Shown here: positions 1 through 11,639 of the stretch, one piece after another
How positions within the stretch are numbered: position 1 is the stretch's first letter
Layout of the letters: each line of letters opens with the position of its first letter
Assembly: GCA_034620365.1 (NCBI GenBank)
Contig: JAQGEQ010000326.1
Location: 372,001-436,000, forward strand
Source: Pegea sp. RAD2-039
Lineage: Eukaryota; Chordata; Thaliacea; Salpida; Salpidae
Direction: 5' to 3'
DNA: 64,000 nucleotides
Translations under genes and position numbers: made by a program
Notes under the pieces: model-generated
Told to the model about the DNA's origin: nothing
What the model saw: the letters and a program-made list of their open reading frames with translations, nothing else
Databases searched by the model: none

Positions 1-1150
1 GGATAAAATCTTATAAGAAAGCTATAAGATAGCAGATTCATTTTCAAAATAACTGAAGATAATTGATTTGAAAACACCTTAAAAAACAGTGTGAAAAAAC
101 TTGCGCTTGTCAATATATATTTTCAACCAGTATCAAATGAGATTGTTTCAACAAATACTGATGACATAATTCAGTTAGTTAGGAGTTATTTAAATGTTAA
201 ATGATTGTAAAAATGAAGGATTATTGAAGGACTTTTATAAACATTTAAAACTATTTAAAAATAATAAACTAAATTTAAATAAAAAAAAGTTAATTGATAT
301 CCACTTAATTGTTAACTGGTTTCAGTGATTATTTTTCTAATAATACTTTTCTAATTCATTAGTAAAGGTCTATTTTATTAGAAAAACATCTTGACTGTTT
401 AAAATTTACTTTAAAATTTCTCCTAAGACATCTCGATTTCAAGTCCACTAATATAATTTCATTTTCAAAGCTTTTAAAATGTAGATTATCATTGAATTAC
501 ATTTATGTAATATGTTAATGACTACAAATTAAAAATAAACAGTTTGTTTATTAAACAATTTGACTACAGAAAACGATAAACCGTCAAAAAAGCTAAAAAA
601 TGCCAAAAAAACAAAATCTTTAATAAATTTAATCGATAGATTATGTCTAGAACGTAATTATATGTAAATTCTAAGCTTTTTTTAGAATTTTAAGGTATCA
701 TTTATTACTCAAAATAAAATCCTAAATTTGTTGTTTTATATTACGTAATCATTTTAATTAAAATGTTTGTTTGAGAAAACTAATTAAAGTGTTAAAGTGT
801 TCTTAATTACAAAAAATCTATCAGTCTAATAGTTTTTTGTCTACAATATTTCAAACCATCTTATATGTTTATATTAATTTAACTTTATTGTATAATTGTA
901 TTAATGTGAAAATTTAGTCTAGAAAATTTCTAGTAATTGACTTCTCTCAGTAGCTAAAGAAAGTTATTGTGAGTCAAAATTTGGTGTAATAAATTGCTAT
1001 TACATTTGTAATAATATATATGATTATTGTTTGCAGTTAAAATGTTTATTTTTATAAACATTATGATTTTTGGCTAAGATATCGTGTGGATAGATGTGTT
1101 AAATCAACTTTTCGTTCATCTAATAAAATTTCCAGTTTTCTAATATTGTA
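1..1150. other. A+T-rich intergenic DNA without a gene
   Basis: No coding region is supported. Positions about 110-225 are repeated almost exactly at about 6702-6817 (see the separate repeat entry). The remainder is stop-dense, A+T-rich sequence. Confidence 0.5.
110..225 (+). repeat. Short direct repeat, copy 1 (exon-like)
   Basis: This stretch, from TTTCAACCAGTATCAAATG onward, is nearly identical to 6702-6817. One frame stays open in both copies through a segment reading NEIVSTNTDDIIQLVR, then stops. It may be a duplicated exon fragment or simply a non-coding repeat. Confidence 0.6.
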
Positions 1151-2353
1151 AATAATAAACTGAAGTATTTGTACAAAATTTTTTTTATGAATTAAATTCT
1201 ACATAATGGTTTTTTACGTCATCCACAAACTTGTGCTGATTATTAAAAAAAATATTTTAAAGATAAACTAAAAGATTTTTTCAAGAAATTCGGTGAATTT
1301 GTAGATTGCATAATTAAAAGACAACGGCAAAGTAAAGTTTCTAGATGTTTTGGTTTTATCTTGTTTGCTGAAAGTAATTCAGTTGAAAAAGTAATTGTGT
1401 TTAGATATACTGAAAGTAATTTAAGAAAAAAAGAATATTATTAAATCTAAATTGACAACTTAAAATATTACTATTATAAAATAGTTTAAACTGAACTTAC
1501 AGGCAAACGTTAAGCAAGTATTTGTTTTTCTGACGTAATAACTGGCTTGCTAACAAAGTTTAAGAAAATTAGATAATTATTTCAATTTTTCATCAACTCA
1601 ATCTTTTAAGTTAGTTTTAACCATTTGGGTAATAAACGTCTAAGTGCTATAGCAGAAGGGATTAATTATGATGCAATATGATTTATCAAAAAGTATTTAT
1701 TTCTAAAATGAAATGATAAACAAAATAGCATTAGGTTTAAAAAAAGAGATTTTATGAATTAAAACTTTATTTTCTTGAAATTATTTTGAGTATCTACTAA
1801 AAACTGAAGTTTCAATTAAAAAAATAAAAACAAATTGCAAAGAGTAATAAGTTGCAGAAATTTAAAAAGTTTTTAACGGATTTCTAAACAAAAACTAAAA
1901 TCGATCAGCAGTTTGCACAGCATTGATTAACTAAGAACTTATAATCTAAATAAAGAAACTTTTTGATAAAAAATAAAGGAAAATAAAAAACTTGTGGGTT
2001 CAACTAAACTTGGACTAATAACGAAATAAGATCGTTCGTTTACAAAAAAAATACAAACCGCCGATCACAAACAATAAAAGAAAAAAATAACTTTTCAAAT
2101 CATTATTATTTACTGTAACATACACCATTTGATCAATAAAACAAATATTAATTAAATAAAAACAACTCAAACTGAAAAAACAATTTTAAAAATTATATTT
2201 TTAAACCCTCTGATCTTCACAAATTCATAATTAAAAATTGCGAGTAAACTTTGACAAGCAAGATGATCTCACTTTTTCTGAGAAACATTCATCATTTCAT
2301 GGCGTAATCAACTTGAATTTCAACTAATTTTTTTTTCACAAAAAAACATATTC
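1150..2353 (-). repeat. Subfamily 2-type 3' flank copy
   Basis: This segment lies 3' of the minus-strand gene at 2354-3481. It matches the downstream flanks at 17078-18430(+), 39310-40334(-) and 49222-50040(+). Shared landmarks are a decayed extra finger just past the stop, a GATCGGCGG-like block near 2060, and the TTTATTACCCAAATGG-type block near 1620. The neighbouring gene has a subfamily 1 N-terminus, so this flank marks it as a hybrid. Confidence 0.75.
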
Positions 2354-3481
2354 CTATGATTTCTCGCCGGTATGAGTCCTTTCATGAGTTACAAGAGTGG
2401 AATTTCGAGCAAATCGTCTTCCACAAACAGCACAATCATATGGCTTCTCACCAGTATGAGTTCTTTCATGAGTTAAAAGATTGGAATTATGAGTAAATTT
2501 TCTTCCACAAGCAATACATTCATATGGCTTCTCGCCAGTATGGGTTCTTTCATGACATAACAAACGGGTTTTTTGACTAAATTTTCTTTCACAAACTATA
2601 CATTCATATGGTTCTCACCAGTATGAGTTCTTTCATGACATAGAAGACTAGATTATGACTAAACTTCTTTTCGCAAACAATACATTCATATGGTTTCTCG
2701 CCAGTATGAGTTCTTTCATGACATAACAAATGGTTTTTTTGACAAATTTTCTTTCACAAACTATACATTCATATGGTTTCTCACCAGTATGAGTTCTTTC
2801 ATGACATAGAAGACTAGTTCTATGACTAAACTTCTTTTCACAAACAATACATACATATGGCTTTTCGCCAGTATGAGTTCTTTCATGACATAACAAATGG
2901 TTTTTTTGACTAAATTTTCTTTCACAAACTATACATTCATATGGTTTCTCACCAGTATGAGTTCTTTCATGACATAAAAGACTAGATCTATGACTAAACT
3001 TCTTTTCACAAACAATACATACATATGGCTGTTCGCCAGTATGAGTTCTTTCATGACATAACAAATGGTTTTTTTGACTAAATTTTCTTTCACAAACTAG
3101 ACATTCATATGGTTTCTCACCAGTATGAGTTCTTTTGTGAATGACAAGCTTAGATTTGAATGCAAAATGTTTGTTACAAACCAAGCATCTATTTTCGTTT
3201 TCCAAAGAAGATTTATCGTTACTTACAAGTTTGGTTATTTTTTCTTGGTCTGCTTTTGCATACTTACCAACTTCTTCATATGAGTAACTTGTACTTGGTG
3301 TATCTCCTTTTAAACTATTTAAACTAGTTTGATCAACGTGTTTTTTATGCTTGCCATAAGCTCCTCTGGAAGGGTTTTGCAAATTTGTCTCTTCTGTATT
3401 TTTCTTTGTAAAACTGTTCTTACTATCATCCAATGAAAGTTTTCTTTTTCGATTTAGTTTTTTGTCGTTCAGCAAATTAAT
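2354..3481 (-). pseudogene. C2H2 zinc-finger pseudogene, hybrid of subfamilies 1 and 2
   Basis: The protein would be a nuclear DNA-binding zinc-finger protein. The 5' part encodes the subfamily 1 N-terminal domain (RKRKLSLDD, HVDQTSLN, STSYSYEEV) followed by about 10 C2H2 fingers joined by TGEKP. It is broken in four places. The ATG used by its relatives reads ATT at 3479-3481. Compared with neighbouring units, single bases are missing near 2742 (GACAAATTTT for GACTAAATTTT), near 2661 (AGATTATG for AGATCTATG) and near 2612 (GGTTCTC for GGTTTCTC). The three deletions together restore the frame, so the last two fingers read correctly to TAG at 2354-2356. Fingers 2-3 and 4-5 are a tandemly duplicated pair (Q-KNH then H-RS/TS helices). 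Its 3' end and flank match subfamily 2 genes, implying recombination. Assembly indels are an alternative for the deletions but not for the lost start. Confidence 0.85.
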
Positions 3482-5000
3482 TATTTACTTAATAATCTGA
3501 ATTTAAAAATTAAATTTTCATTCATTTAAAAACGTCTATTGTTGTTATTAAAACGTTTATTACAAATTTAGAAAAATACTAATGAAACAATACATAGTTA
3601 ATTTAAAGATTTTCATACAGAGTTATATTCCTGATTAATTTATTTCATGTGATAAAGTTTGTATACAAATTTTAGCAGTAAACCATTCACGTTTAAACAA
3701 AAGTTTTCTAGAAGGCTAAAACAGAACTCTATCATGTTTCACATACATAATAGTATTTAGAATGAACTTTGTAAAAACAAAATGTTCTTAGCCTTTTAAA
3801 CTTTTAAAGCTTTAAAATAGTAAAGAAAAGAAATTTTTCATAAAATTAAGCAAGCTAGAAAATATTACAAGACATCGAAAACAATTCAGGATCATGTAAC
3901 ACCAATTGTAATATTTTATCCACATTAAGCCTACAATCAACTAGAAGATGCAAAAGATAATAAAGCACTCCCTTTGAACAATTTATACAACACAGTTGAC
4001 GTTACCCAGCATATTCTGTTTAAGTATATTTAACAAGACATATATATATATATGATTAATTTATAAAAGTGATTTATTGATCTTCAAAAATGTTTGTAGA
4101 AATCATAATTTTGAAAGCAATGTTAGAAACATAAAAATGTTTGCACGCAAATTATGATGACAGAATCAAAGTTCTAGAAGTTTCTGCAGTTTGGATTTTG
4201 TAACTTGTCGATTATTATTTTGATGATTTTACTGTTTTGCTATTAATATTTGTTGTGCATTAAAATTTTTCAGCAATATTGAGTAATTACAAATCTAAAC
4301 TTATTAAGAGAATTTGTTAATGCAGCTTGCATTCCTTTTTTGTTTCTTTTAAAGCAACATAAAAGTATTAATTTTCTAGAAGTTTCTTTTAAATATTAAT
4401 AATTTTAGTATTAATAATGTAAAACACATACAATATTAAGCTGAAAACTCTATCTTACAAAGTTTAATCCAGATTTAGTATGAAAAGAGAAAAAACTTCC
4501 AAAAAAACGATATTATTACAGTTCAATTTTTGCCTGAGGTCGATAATTTTTACTAGAAAGCTCTTAATAAGGTTCTTTAAAACCATTTAACTTTGTGATA
4601 AAAGAAATATTTTATATTATTTCTTTATGATTTGTTTACATTTCATTTATATGTTTAAATACAAACTATTTTAAAAGAGAATGTTTTAGGTATTCATGAC
4701 TTAATTAACTATATTAGTAATTTATAACGAGGCTTATAATTTAAAAGAAACTAATGTATAAATAGATGTTTCTTACTAATGGATCACAATTTAAAAATTA
4801 GTAATTATATTATTACTAAATGTAATATTAATTTATATTTATTAATTATAATATAGTATTTTTATTATGATATCTAAGATTTTTTGTTGTTAATAGTATC
4901 TCTTAGTAGGATTTCATTAGCAGATTAATATAGAGATTAGTAACTACTTGTGATTGTTGTTGCAAGAAACTAAGGTTTCGATCTTAAACTATCTATTTTT
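3482..5000 (-). repeat. Subfamily 1 5' flank copy
   Basis: Upstream DNA of the hybrid gene. It is shared with 51340-52362(+) and 61150-61996(+); the distal part (about 4080-4930) also matches 56950-57800 in the same orientation and 24830-25740 inverted. Landmarks are a short CATATATATA run at about 4036 and the block around GATGACAGAATCAAAGTTC at 4157. No open reading frame is credible. Confidence 0.75.
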
Positions 5001-5039
5001 CAATTTAATGGTTTCTTTATATCATTTCATATTAAAAAT

Positions 5040-5400
5040 AAATGAATCTTAATAATACATTTTATCAACAACTACATCATCATAATTACTCTCCTCTGCT
5101 ACCGCATCGGTCCAATTCTTACCCAAATGTTCAAATTCAAACTTACAAGAATGAGTTGATAAAAAAATTGAGAGACTTTTTAATCTTCTTTAAATTTGCA
5201 AGAACATCAGATGAGCCACTATTTGCCGGTTGTTAAGTAGTCAGTTTATTTTAAACTATTTTATCAATTAAGATATTTTCGAACTGTTTGGTTTTATTAT
5301 ATATACGTCAGATTTGTTGCTAATCTTGTATTGATCATTTTGAGTGCTTGAAAATTTTTGATGATCTTTATTCTCAGATTAAAGATTTGTTTTTTTCTAA
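5040..5400 (+). repeat. Interspersed repeat with TTACCCAAATG and TACGTCAGATTTG blocks
   Basis: Related copies occur near 7095-7360(+), 17840-18060(+), 24500-24790(-), 39560-39680(-), 49890-50040(+) and 53770-53860(+). A 64-codon open frame at 5042-5236 falls inside it, but the frame is interrupted in the other copies, so I treat it as repeat rather than gene. Confidence 0.55.
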
Positions 5401-6700
5401 ACTACTTTAGATAAATCAAACAAACTAATAAATGTGAACTAGTTAAAACTAATTTCAAAAAATTGAAATGATTTATATAACACAAATAGCAAAAAAAAGA
5501 TTATATTTTTATTAGTAAATTATATCTTGGTGCCAACTTTTATTAGCTATAAATGAGATAAATCTGAATTGACTTATTTCTAATGATCAGAAATAAAAAA
5601 AGGTATCAAATATATTAACTAAAAAAATAAATTTAAATAATCATTAAAATATTTTTATCAATTATTGAAATCTTTTTTTCGTTTACTTTAAAATCAATCA
5701 TTCATATTTGTTGATTATTGCTACTTGCATACAAACTACTTCTAATAACTACGTTTTTAATACTGCTATTTAGTGTTAAATGTTCTGGGTTTCAAAAATC
5801 ATGAAAATTACTTTCTGTCAGGCATCTGTAGACGACTACTTTAATTCATGAGGCACATCACTATTAGTAAGCTAGTTGACTTGTGCCAGCTAATATAGGC
5901 TATAAATAAGGTGAAGCCGAATTGGTTTATTTCAAATGATAAAAAATGAAATTGTCTAAACAAACCACTGATGTTGTAACTGATTATAACTATAAATAGA
6001 ATGTTCTTGAGTTGAAATAATCTTATGAAACAACATTTGTCTTAGAACAAAGAATTTACAAATAATTGTAAACTATAAATAATTAAAACAAATGTTTAAA
6101 GGTGCTAATACCAACAAAATACTCAAAGATGACACTTTCCAAAAAGAATTTTTGTTTTTATTTATCCTTTTTATTAATTTAATTTTTAAATTATCCTACT
6201 AAGTTAGTTCTTGGTAACCTGAAAACAATTAAATTATAAGTAATTACTTTTCTCATTGGTTAAGATAAAACCAGGATTCTATTTTGTTTAGAAAACGTAG
6301 ATTACAAAATGTAGTAAACATGTAGAAATTTAATTTCATTTTTATGCGATCCATCGAATCTCTAACAGCCAGATGACCACAAACTTTAAACTGAATACAC
6401 TACAGAAAAGATCCAAATTTTCTTTCAGCACAATTGTCACAATTCGTCCCGATGTAATCTGTACTATATTGTGTTTCTTGCTATAAAGTGCAGATTATAG
6501 CGGGCCAAATATTCATAACATTCAATTGCAAGCTTTACATCTGCTGTTGGTTTGATTCTCTTACAACAAGATGACTAGCAATCATGTGACAACGAAGCAA
6601 GTCGGTGATACCGATTGTGTTGTCAGCTTTTTATGTGGCTAACTCACATTATGAACTTCATGGCAAAGTTGTTATAAAGGGGATGTTTAATTAACAAACC
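5400..6700. other. Gene-free mosaic of repeat fragments
   Basis: No gene seen. Positions about 6090-6180 are a partial copy of the repeat found at 21920-22150 and 54240-54480. Positions about 6510-6670 are an inverted copy of about 18430-18610 (shared block ACCGATTGTGTTGTCAGC). Confidence 0.5.
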
Positions 6701-6701
6701 A

Positions 6702-6817
6702 TCAGTATTCTATTTCAACCATTATCAAATGAGATTGTTTCAACAAATACTGATGACATAATTCAGTTAGTTAGGAAATGTTTAAATGTTGACTGATTGT
6801 AAAGATGCATGATTGTT
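6702..6817 (+). repeat. Short direct repeat, copy 2 (exon-like)
   Basis: Near-identical to 110-225, including the same open segment reading NEIVSTNTDDIIQLVR before the sequences diverge. Confidence 0.6.
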
Positions 6818-7014
6818 GAAGGACTCAATTTATATATATATAAATATAAGAAACTGCATCAAAATTTCAGGATAGAACGTTATATGAAGTCCACTAAATT
6901 GTTTACTGGTTTTAGCAATTTTTTTTCTAATAAAACAGGTTTCTTCTTCTTTAATCTTCTGGTTGAAAAATGAATGCAACTAAATTTTGAGATAATATTC
7001 GTTTGTGATATAAC

Positions 7015-7068
7015 CTGACTCATTGCCCCGAGGCTGTTGTTGTTTTGAAAGGAAGTGATGACGTCATC
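7015..7068 (-). other. 54-nt exon-like block, copy 1
   Basis: On the minus strand this block reads DDVITSFQNNNSLGAMSQ and is followed by GTTATATC. The block at 51225-51278(+) reads DDVITSSQNINSLGEMSQ, is preceded by ATTACACAG and followed by GTTTTATC. The two are clearly homologous and more GC-rich than their surroundings. They could be relics of a coding exon or a repeat core. No host gene could be joined to either. Confidence 0.35.
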
Positions 7069-7094
7069 TTTCAAAATAAATGGTTTTTAAAAAT

Positions 7095-8680
7095 TCATTT
7101 TATCAACAATTCAATCATCATAACTACTCTGATCTGCTACAGTACTGAGTCATTTATTACCCAAATGTTTACATCAAACTTACAATTATAGGTTGATAAA
7201 AAATTAAGTGAATTTTTAATCTTTTTTAAATTTGGAAAAAAATCAGATGAACCATATTTTGCTGGTTGTTTAGCAGTTAGTTTATTTTAAACTTTTTTAT
7301 TAAATAAGATCTTTACGAACTATTTGGTTTTATTGTTTATACATCAGATTTGTTGCTAATCGACAAAACACAATAGTCTAACAATTTGTTTCGCTGTAGT
7401 TAATCTTCCCCCCATTGTCTTACTTCTATAATATTTAAAAGAATTCATCTTTAAATGCCTTTAATGGCTATATGGATTCTCCTAATATAAACGAAGCTAA
7501 CTCTCAAAACAATAAAAGTATATAATTCTCATATCCTCGTCCAACTGCAAAAATATACGTAGTTAACAGTTATCTTTTTAGTTTTTCAATGAAAATTGCT
7601 TCCGAATTCTTACTAATTCAATGATTTCGTTGATTTTAGAGTTAAAACAGAGTTTCAGTAATCAGCAGTTTCAAGATCGATTAAAAACGAATATACTCTC
7701 GAAGATATTCTTCTAGATATCGTTATATGAATATCTAAATATTCTAAATATATTTTAAAAGAAAAGAGTTTTTCAGCAGAACTTTTGTGTAATATATTAA
7801 ATTGGATGAAATCATAAATCAACTGGAGATTAATTAACTAAGATTAACAAAGTCAGTGAAATGTAACATTTGCAACTTAATTTGACTCCAAATTGCTGAT
7901 AAATTATTACTATATAACTTGATTTAATGAATTAATAATAAATAAATATAAGAAAATCTCTTTGATTGGAAAAACTCAGGATAGTGAAACAAAAATAATA
8001 AACTGGGTTAATGATTTAAAATTTTCTGATTTTTTGTCACTGCATCGTGTTGCTATATGAAAGCAAAAGAACTTTTTCGTCATCTGCTTTTTTCCATCAA
8101 CTGATACAACCTTTAAGACTTTCTCAACAAAATAACCTTTTTTAATAGGTGATCCGAATTTTAATGGTTTTTGCAATATTACTTTAAATAAATTGTTAAA
8201 CTTTGTTGTGCTCACATAATATACAATCATTATCAGTTCAATAGATGTTGACTTCGTAGTTTGTACAAAATTATTTTAATTTAACGATTATTCTTTGGAT
8301 TTGAATAAAATCAATTTTTTCATTGAACAATTTTTCGATTGAAATCAGTATGAGTAATTTTAAATATTTTTATTAAATAATTAATTTGCCTTCATCGTTT
8401 TAAACAACGATTTTTTTTTATTAATAACTTCTTATAAAATTTTTCATTAAATCTGTTTTGATGGATGAAACTCATGAAACAAATTTAAAAAAACCTTTAA
8501 AAGATTGAACAGTTAAGAATCGTTGAAAATAATTCAACTTCAAAATATAAAACAATTTCCAAATTTCAGAAAAAATACATTTCAGAAACATTGTTTAATA
8601 ACTTTTATGGTTTTTATAAACTTGCTTCAATTTAGTGTTTGTTGGTTCAATTTTAAGAGAAAAAATTTTTCTTACGAAGA
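7095..8680. repeat. Repeat mosaic; about 7430-7830 inverted at 24041-24500
   Basis: Positions 7095-7360 are a copy of the interspersed repeat at 5040. Positions about 7430-7830 reappear inverted at 24041-24500, immediately upstream of the truncated finger array there (shared blocks AAATCAACTGGAGA and TTCTTCTAGATATCG). A weak 84-codon open frame at 7976-8230(-) has no recognisable content. No gene is supported. Confidence 0.6.
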
Positions 8681-9140
8681 ATATTATTATACTTAACTCA
8701 ATTTCATTTTTTCCCAATTATTTTATTTTACTTTTTATATAATTTTTTAAAATAACTTAACGTTTTTTAAGAACTTTGTTCAGTTAAGTTCTTTAGACAG
8801 ATTTTCTAATTTGATGTTATCAAATAATATAAATAATATATCAATTTCAGTTACATCAAAGTTTTCAAACTGATGACATCATCAGATTAGATTATGATGA
8901 TGACGTAGACTAATTCCATTAGTTTTTAAAGTAAATGCACAAATTTATAAATTATTAATGACGCCCGTGGTGTTATCACCATTTCAATTTTTTTATGAAG
9001 ATAAACTGATGACGTCATTATTAATATCATAATGTCGTAGTCAATTTTTCATCACATCGATGATGATGATGACGTCACTCAATCCTATCCGTTTATCAGT
9101 GTATCAATTGTTGGTTCAAAATTTAATTTTACTTCTTTTC
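8680..9140. repeat. Segment inverted at 57800-58260
   Basis: The block with GACGCCCGTGGTG near 8961 and the TGACGTCA site at 9010 reappear in reverse orientation at about 57860-58250. It forms the left part of the CRE-like patch. Confidence 0.7.
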
Positions 9141-9646
9141 TATCAAAGTTGATGACGTCAAACTTGTTCACAACATAATTTTTTGTTCTGTTAAATTCTT
9201 TCGCCTTCTGTAGCTTGTCTATGCTTCTTCTTAATGACGTCACTACAAGCAACCATACCACAATATAATTATAAGATCTTTCGCCTTCTGTAGCTTTCCT
9301 AAACTTTTACTTGATGACGTCACTACAGGTAACCATACTACGAGATCAAAGGACTTCATCACCATATATGACTTTCTCAGAAAACAACAATCATGTGTAG
9401 TCATGGTAAAACCGATTGTAGTGGCGTCATCAACTCTTGAACTGGCGACATCATCATTGATTTCAGACTTGTTGGAGTGCATGATGCTGATAACGTCATG
9501 ATCAGTTTTCGAGTTTGTTATTGAATCCGATAATGATGATGACGTCACAAGTGGTTTTGTGACGTCATCAAATCACAAACAACTTCATACTCAAATATTT
9601 TGACAAAATATTAAAATGAAGTCGTCATCATCATCTAGTGACGTCA
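9010..9646. promoter_or_regulatory. Cluster of eight TGACGTCA (CRE/ATF-type) palindromes
   Basis: Perfect TGACGTCA octamers start at 9010, 9070, 9153, 9235, 9315, 9540, 9560 and 9639, with near-matches around 8900, 9490 and 9730. Known biology: this octamer is the binding site of CREB/ATF bZIP factors. Such density in A+T-rich DNA is far above chance, but part is explained by an 80-bp tandem repeat. No gene lies within 5 kb, so the target, if any, is unknown. It may instead be a structural feature of a repeat. Confidence 0.5.
9153..9345. repeat. Tandem repeat of about 80 bp carrying TGACGTCA
   Basis: The block TCGCCTTCTGTAGCT occurs at 9201 and 9281, and TGACGTCACTACA at 9235 and 9315, both at an offset of 80 bp. 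A less complete unit precedes from 9153. Each unit carries one CRE octamer. Confidence 0.8.
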
Positions 9647-10009
9647 TCATTACACGTCAAAGTCTATTCTCATAGTTTGGATTAATATTTTTTATTTGCT
9701 TTTCTCATAGCAACATCCAACAAGTAAGAGTGTGATGTCATCACATCAAAATGCTCTCATCATTTATTTGTGCAAGTTAAGGATTGATGAAGAGCAGATT
9801 ATGTCTCCAATCAATTGTTCCTTATTCTTTATACAATTAAAAAACTGATCATTAGCTGTAAAGTATCTTTTGTGATCAGCATCATCATTGTGATTATTCC
9901 TACATCTTTGCTTTATCTTCTTCCTCATTTTATTTTAGCTTTATAACGTCCTATTAGGTTTTGTTGATGTCATTATTAATTACTCATCATTACTAGATTT
10001 CAAAAATTA

Positions 10010-10640
10010 TTTAATAGAAAACAGTTTAAATAACAAAGAAAGTACAAAGGAAAATAAGATAATTCAAATAAAATTATCATTATTAACTAATACTAAAAAT
10101 TAACAAATCAAAATACTACCCAATAATAAATTTATATATATCTACAAATTGTTTATTTCAAAATCTACCTAGTTTCAAAGAAGTAATAATTTTTCATAAT
10201 ATTTCTTTTACTATCATCTCTTTCGATCTAATATTTGTCAAAGCAAAAGTTAATTTTAATAATTATATTCTCCTTTATAATTCAAATGTTGGTATTAATG
10301 GCATGAGTTGAAAATAATGTTTTGCAGAATGTCAAATCTTTTTAAAGTTCATCGACAGATTGTCGATTCCAAAATGTTGAAGGAAAAAAGCTTTCATAGC
10401 TGTGCAATAACTTGATAACTATTTCTCTGCTTTACGAATTTCTTTCAATCTAGTATTTGTCTGGAGGAAAGTATTTTTTTTAACTTTTATTTTTCTCTAA
10501 ATGTTTCATTTATTAAAAATTTTGAGACAAACTTTATTTCTTTGACATTAGTCTTATAGAAGATTATAACTTACTGATAGTTGCATAATACTTTTGTTGT
10601 AAGTTCAAAGTCTGTGAGCTAGAGTATATATCTAACAGAT
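10010..10640 (+). repeat. Direct duplication, copy 1 (partner 11640-12480)
   Basis: Shares the order GATAATTCAAATAAAATTATC, CTATCATCTCTTTCGAT, CGACAGATTGTC and GAGGAAAGTA with 11640-12480. Each copy contains two internal, diverged subunits ending in a TCTTTC-GAT/AAT-CTA-TATTTGTC-like motif (about 10200-10290 and 10430-10500 here). No gene seen. Confidence 0.7.
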
Positions 10641-11189
10641 CTAAGAATACAAAAATTATAATTTTACAAAACATGAAATAAAACTATTATAGAGTCACCT
10701 TTTTTATTTCTTTAAACCTTACACTTAGTTAAAAAACTAATCTGATACTAATTTCTAGGTTTTCTTAGGTTTTTTTAATTCAGTGAATCATTCTATTAGC
10801 TAATTTTGATCAACTTAAATTGTTTATCAGAATTAAAATAACTAAGCAGTGCAATTATCAAAGATATTGATGATGTAATATCTAATATAGAACTTTTACT
10901 TCTGCAAACATCTTAGATACAGAACTCAACTTAATACTTTCTTTTTTAATTTAGTGAATTACTGAGTTGGAAAAACTATACAAGAACATAGCCTGAAGCA
11001 ATGCAAAGTTTTTAAAGTTATTTATCATCAGCGACGTCTAGCGTCAACTTTTACGACTAAAACAATTAAAAATAAAAAATCGTTAAATAAATTGTTCTAA
11101 TTATATAGAAAAGTGGTTTTAGTTGCACAAAATAAACAATTTTAGATTTGAATTAGTTTTTAAAAATTAAACTAAGTTCTTATAACATA

Positions 11190-11300
11190 TATAATAATGA
11201 TAGAACATACAAGAAGAAAGAATAAATACAAGAAGAATACTAATAAGAATAATATTTAGAAGAAAAATAAGAAGAAACAAGAAGAACATTTACTTATGAT
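11190..11300 (+). repeat. Purine-rich AAGAAGA low-complexity tract
   Basis: Repeated AAGAAGA/AATAAGAA-like units on the + strand. Simple low-complexity sequence. Confidence 0.6.
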
Positions 11301-11639
11301 AAGATATACAAACAATTTAAAAAAATTAAATTATGATAAGATTTGTAGGAAAATATAATCAAATACTGATTAATATTAAAGACTAAAAAATATAAATCAA
11401 AATTATCCTTCTCTTTTTATACATTGTAAGTATTTGTAAGTTTTTATCAAACCTAGCAATAAAATTAATAAGCTTAATAAAACATTTAAATTAATTTTAG
11501 CAAAATCATAATATCGAATATATTGACTAAATTCTCAAATAATTTTATAAATAGAAATCAGTGAACCAGAACCTTTGCAGTCTGTGGCGACGATTTGTTT
11601 GATAAAGTAAAAATACTGAAAGAAAGATTAATATTTTGA

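Noticed and set aside
5042-5236. 64-codon + strand frame
   Set aside because: Belongs to an interspersed repeat whose other copies (7095, 17840, 24600 and 49890) are interrupted.
9243-9548. 101-codon minus-strand frame in the CRE patch
   Set aside because: Built from an 80-bp tandem repeat and TGACGTCA clusters; no recognisable protein features.
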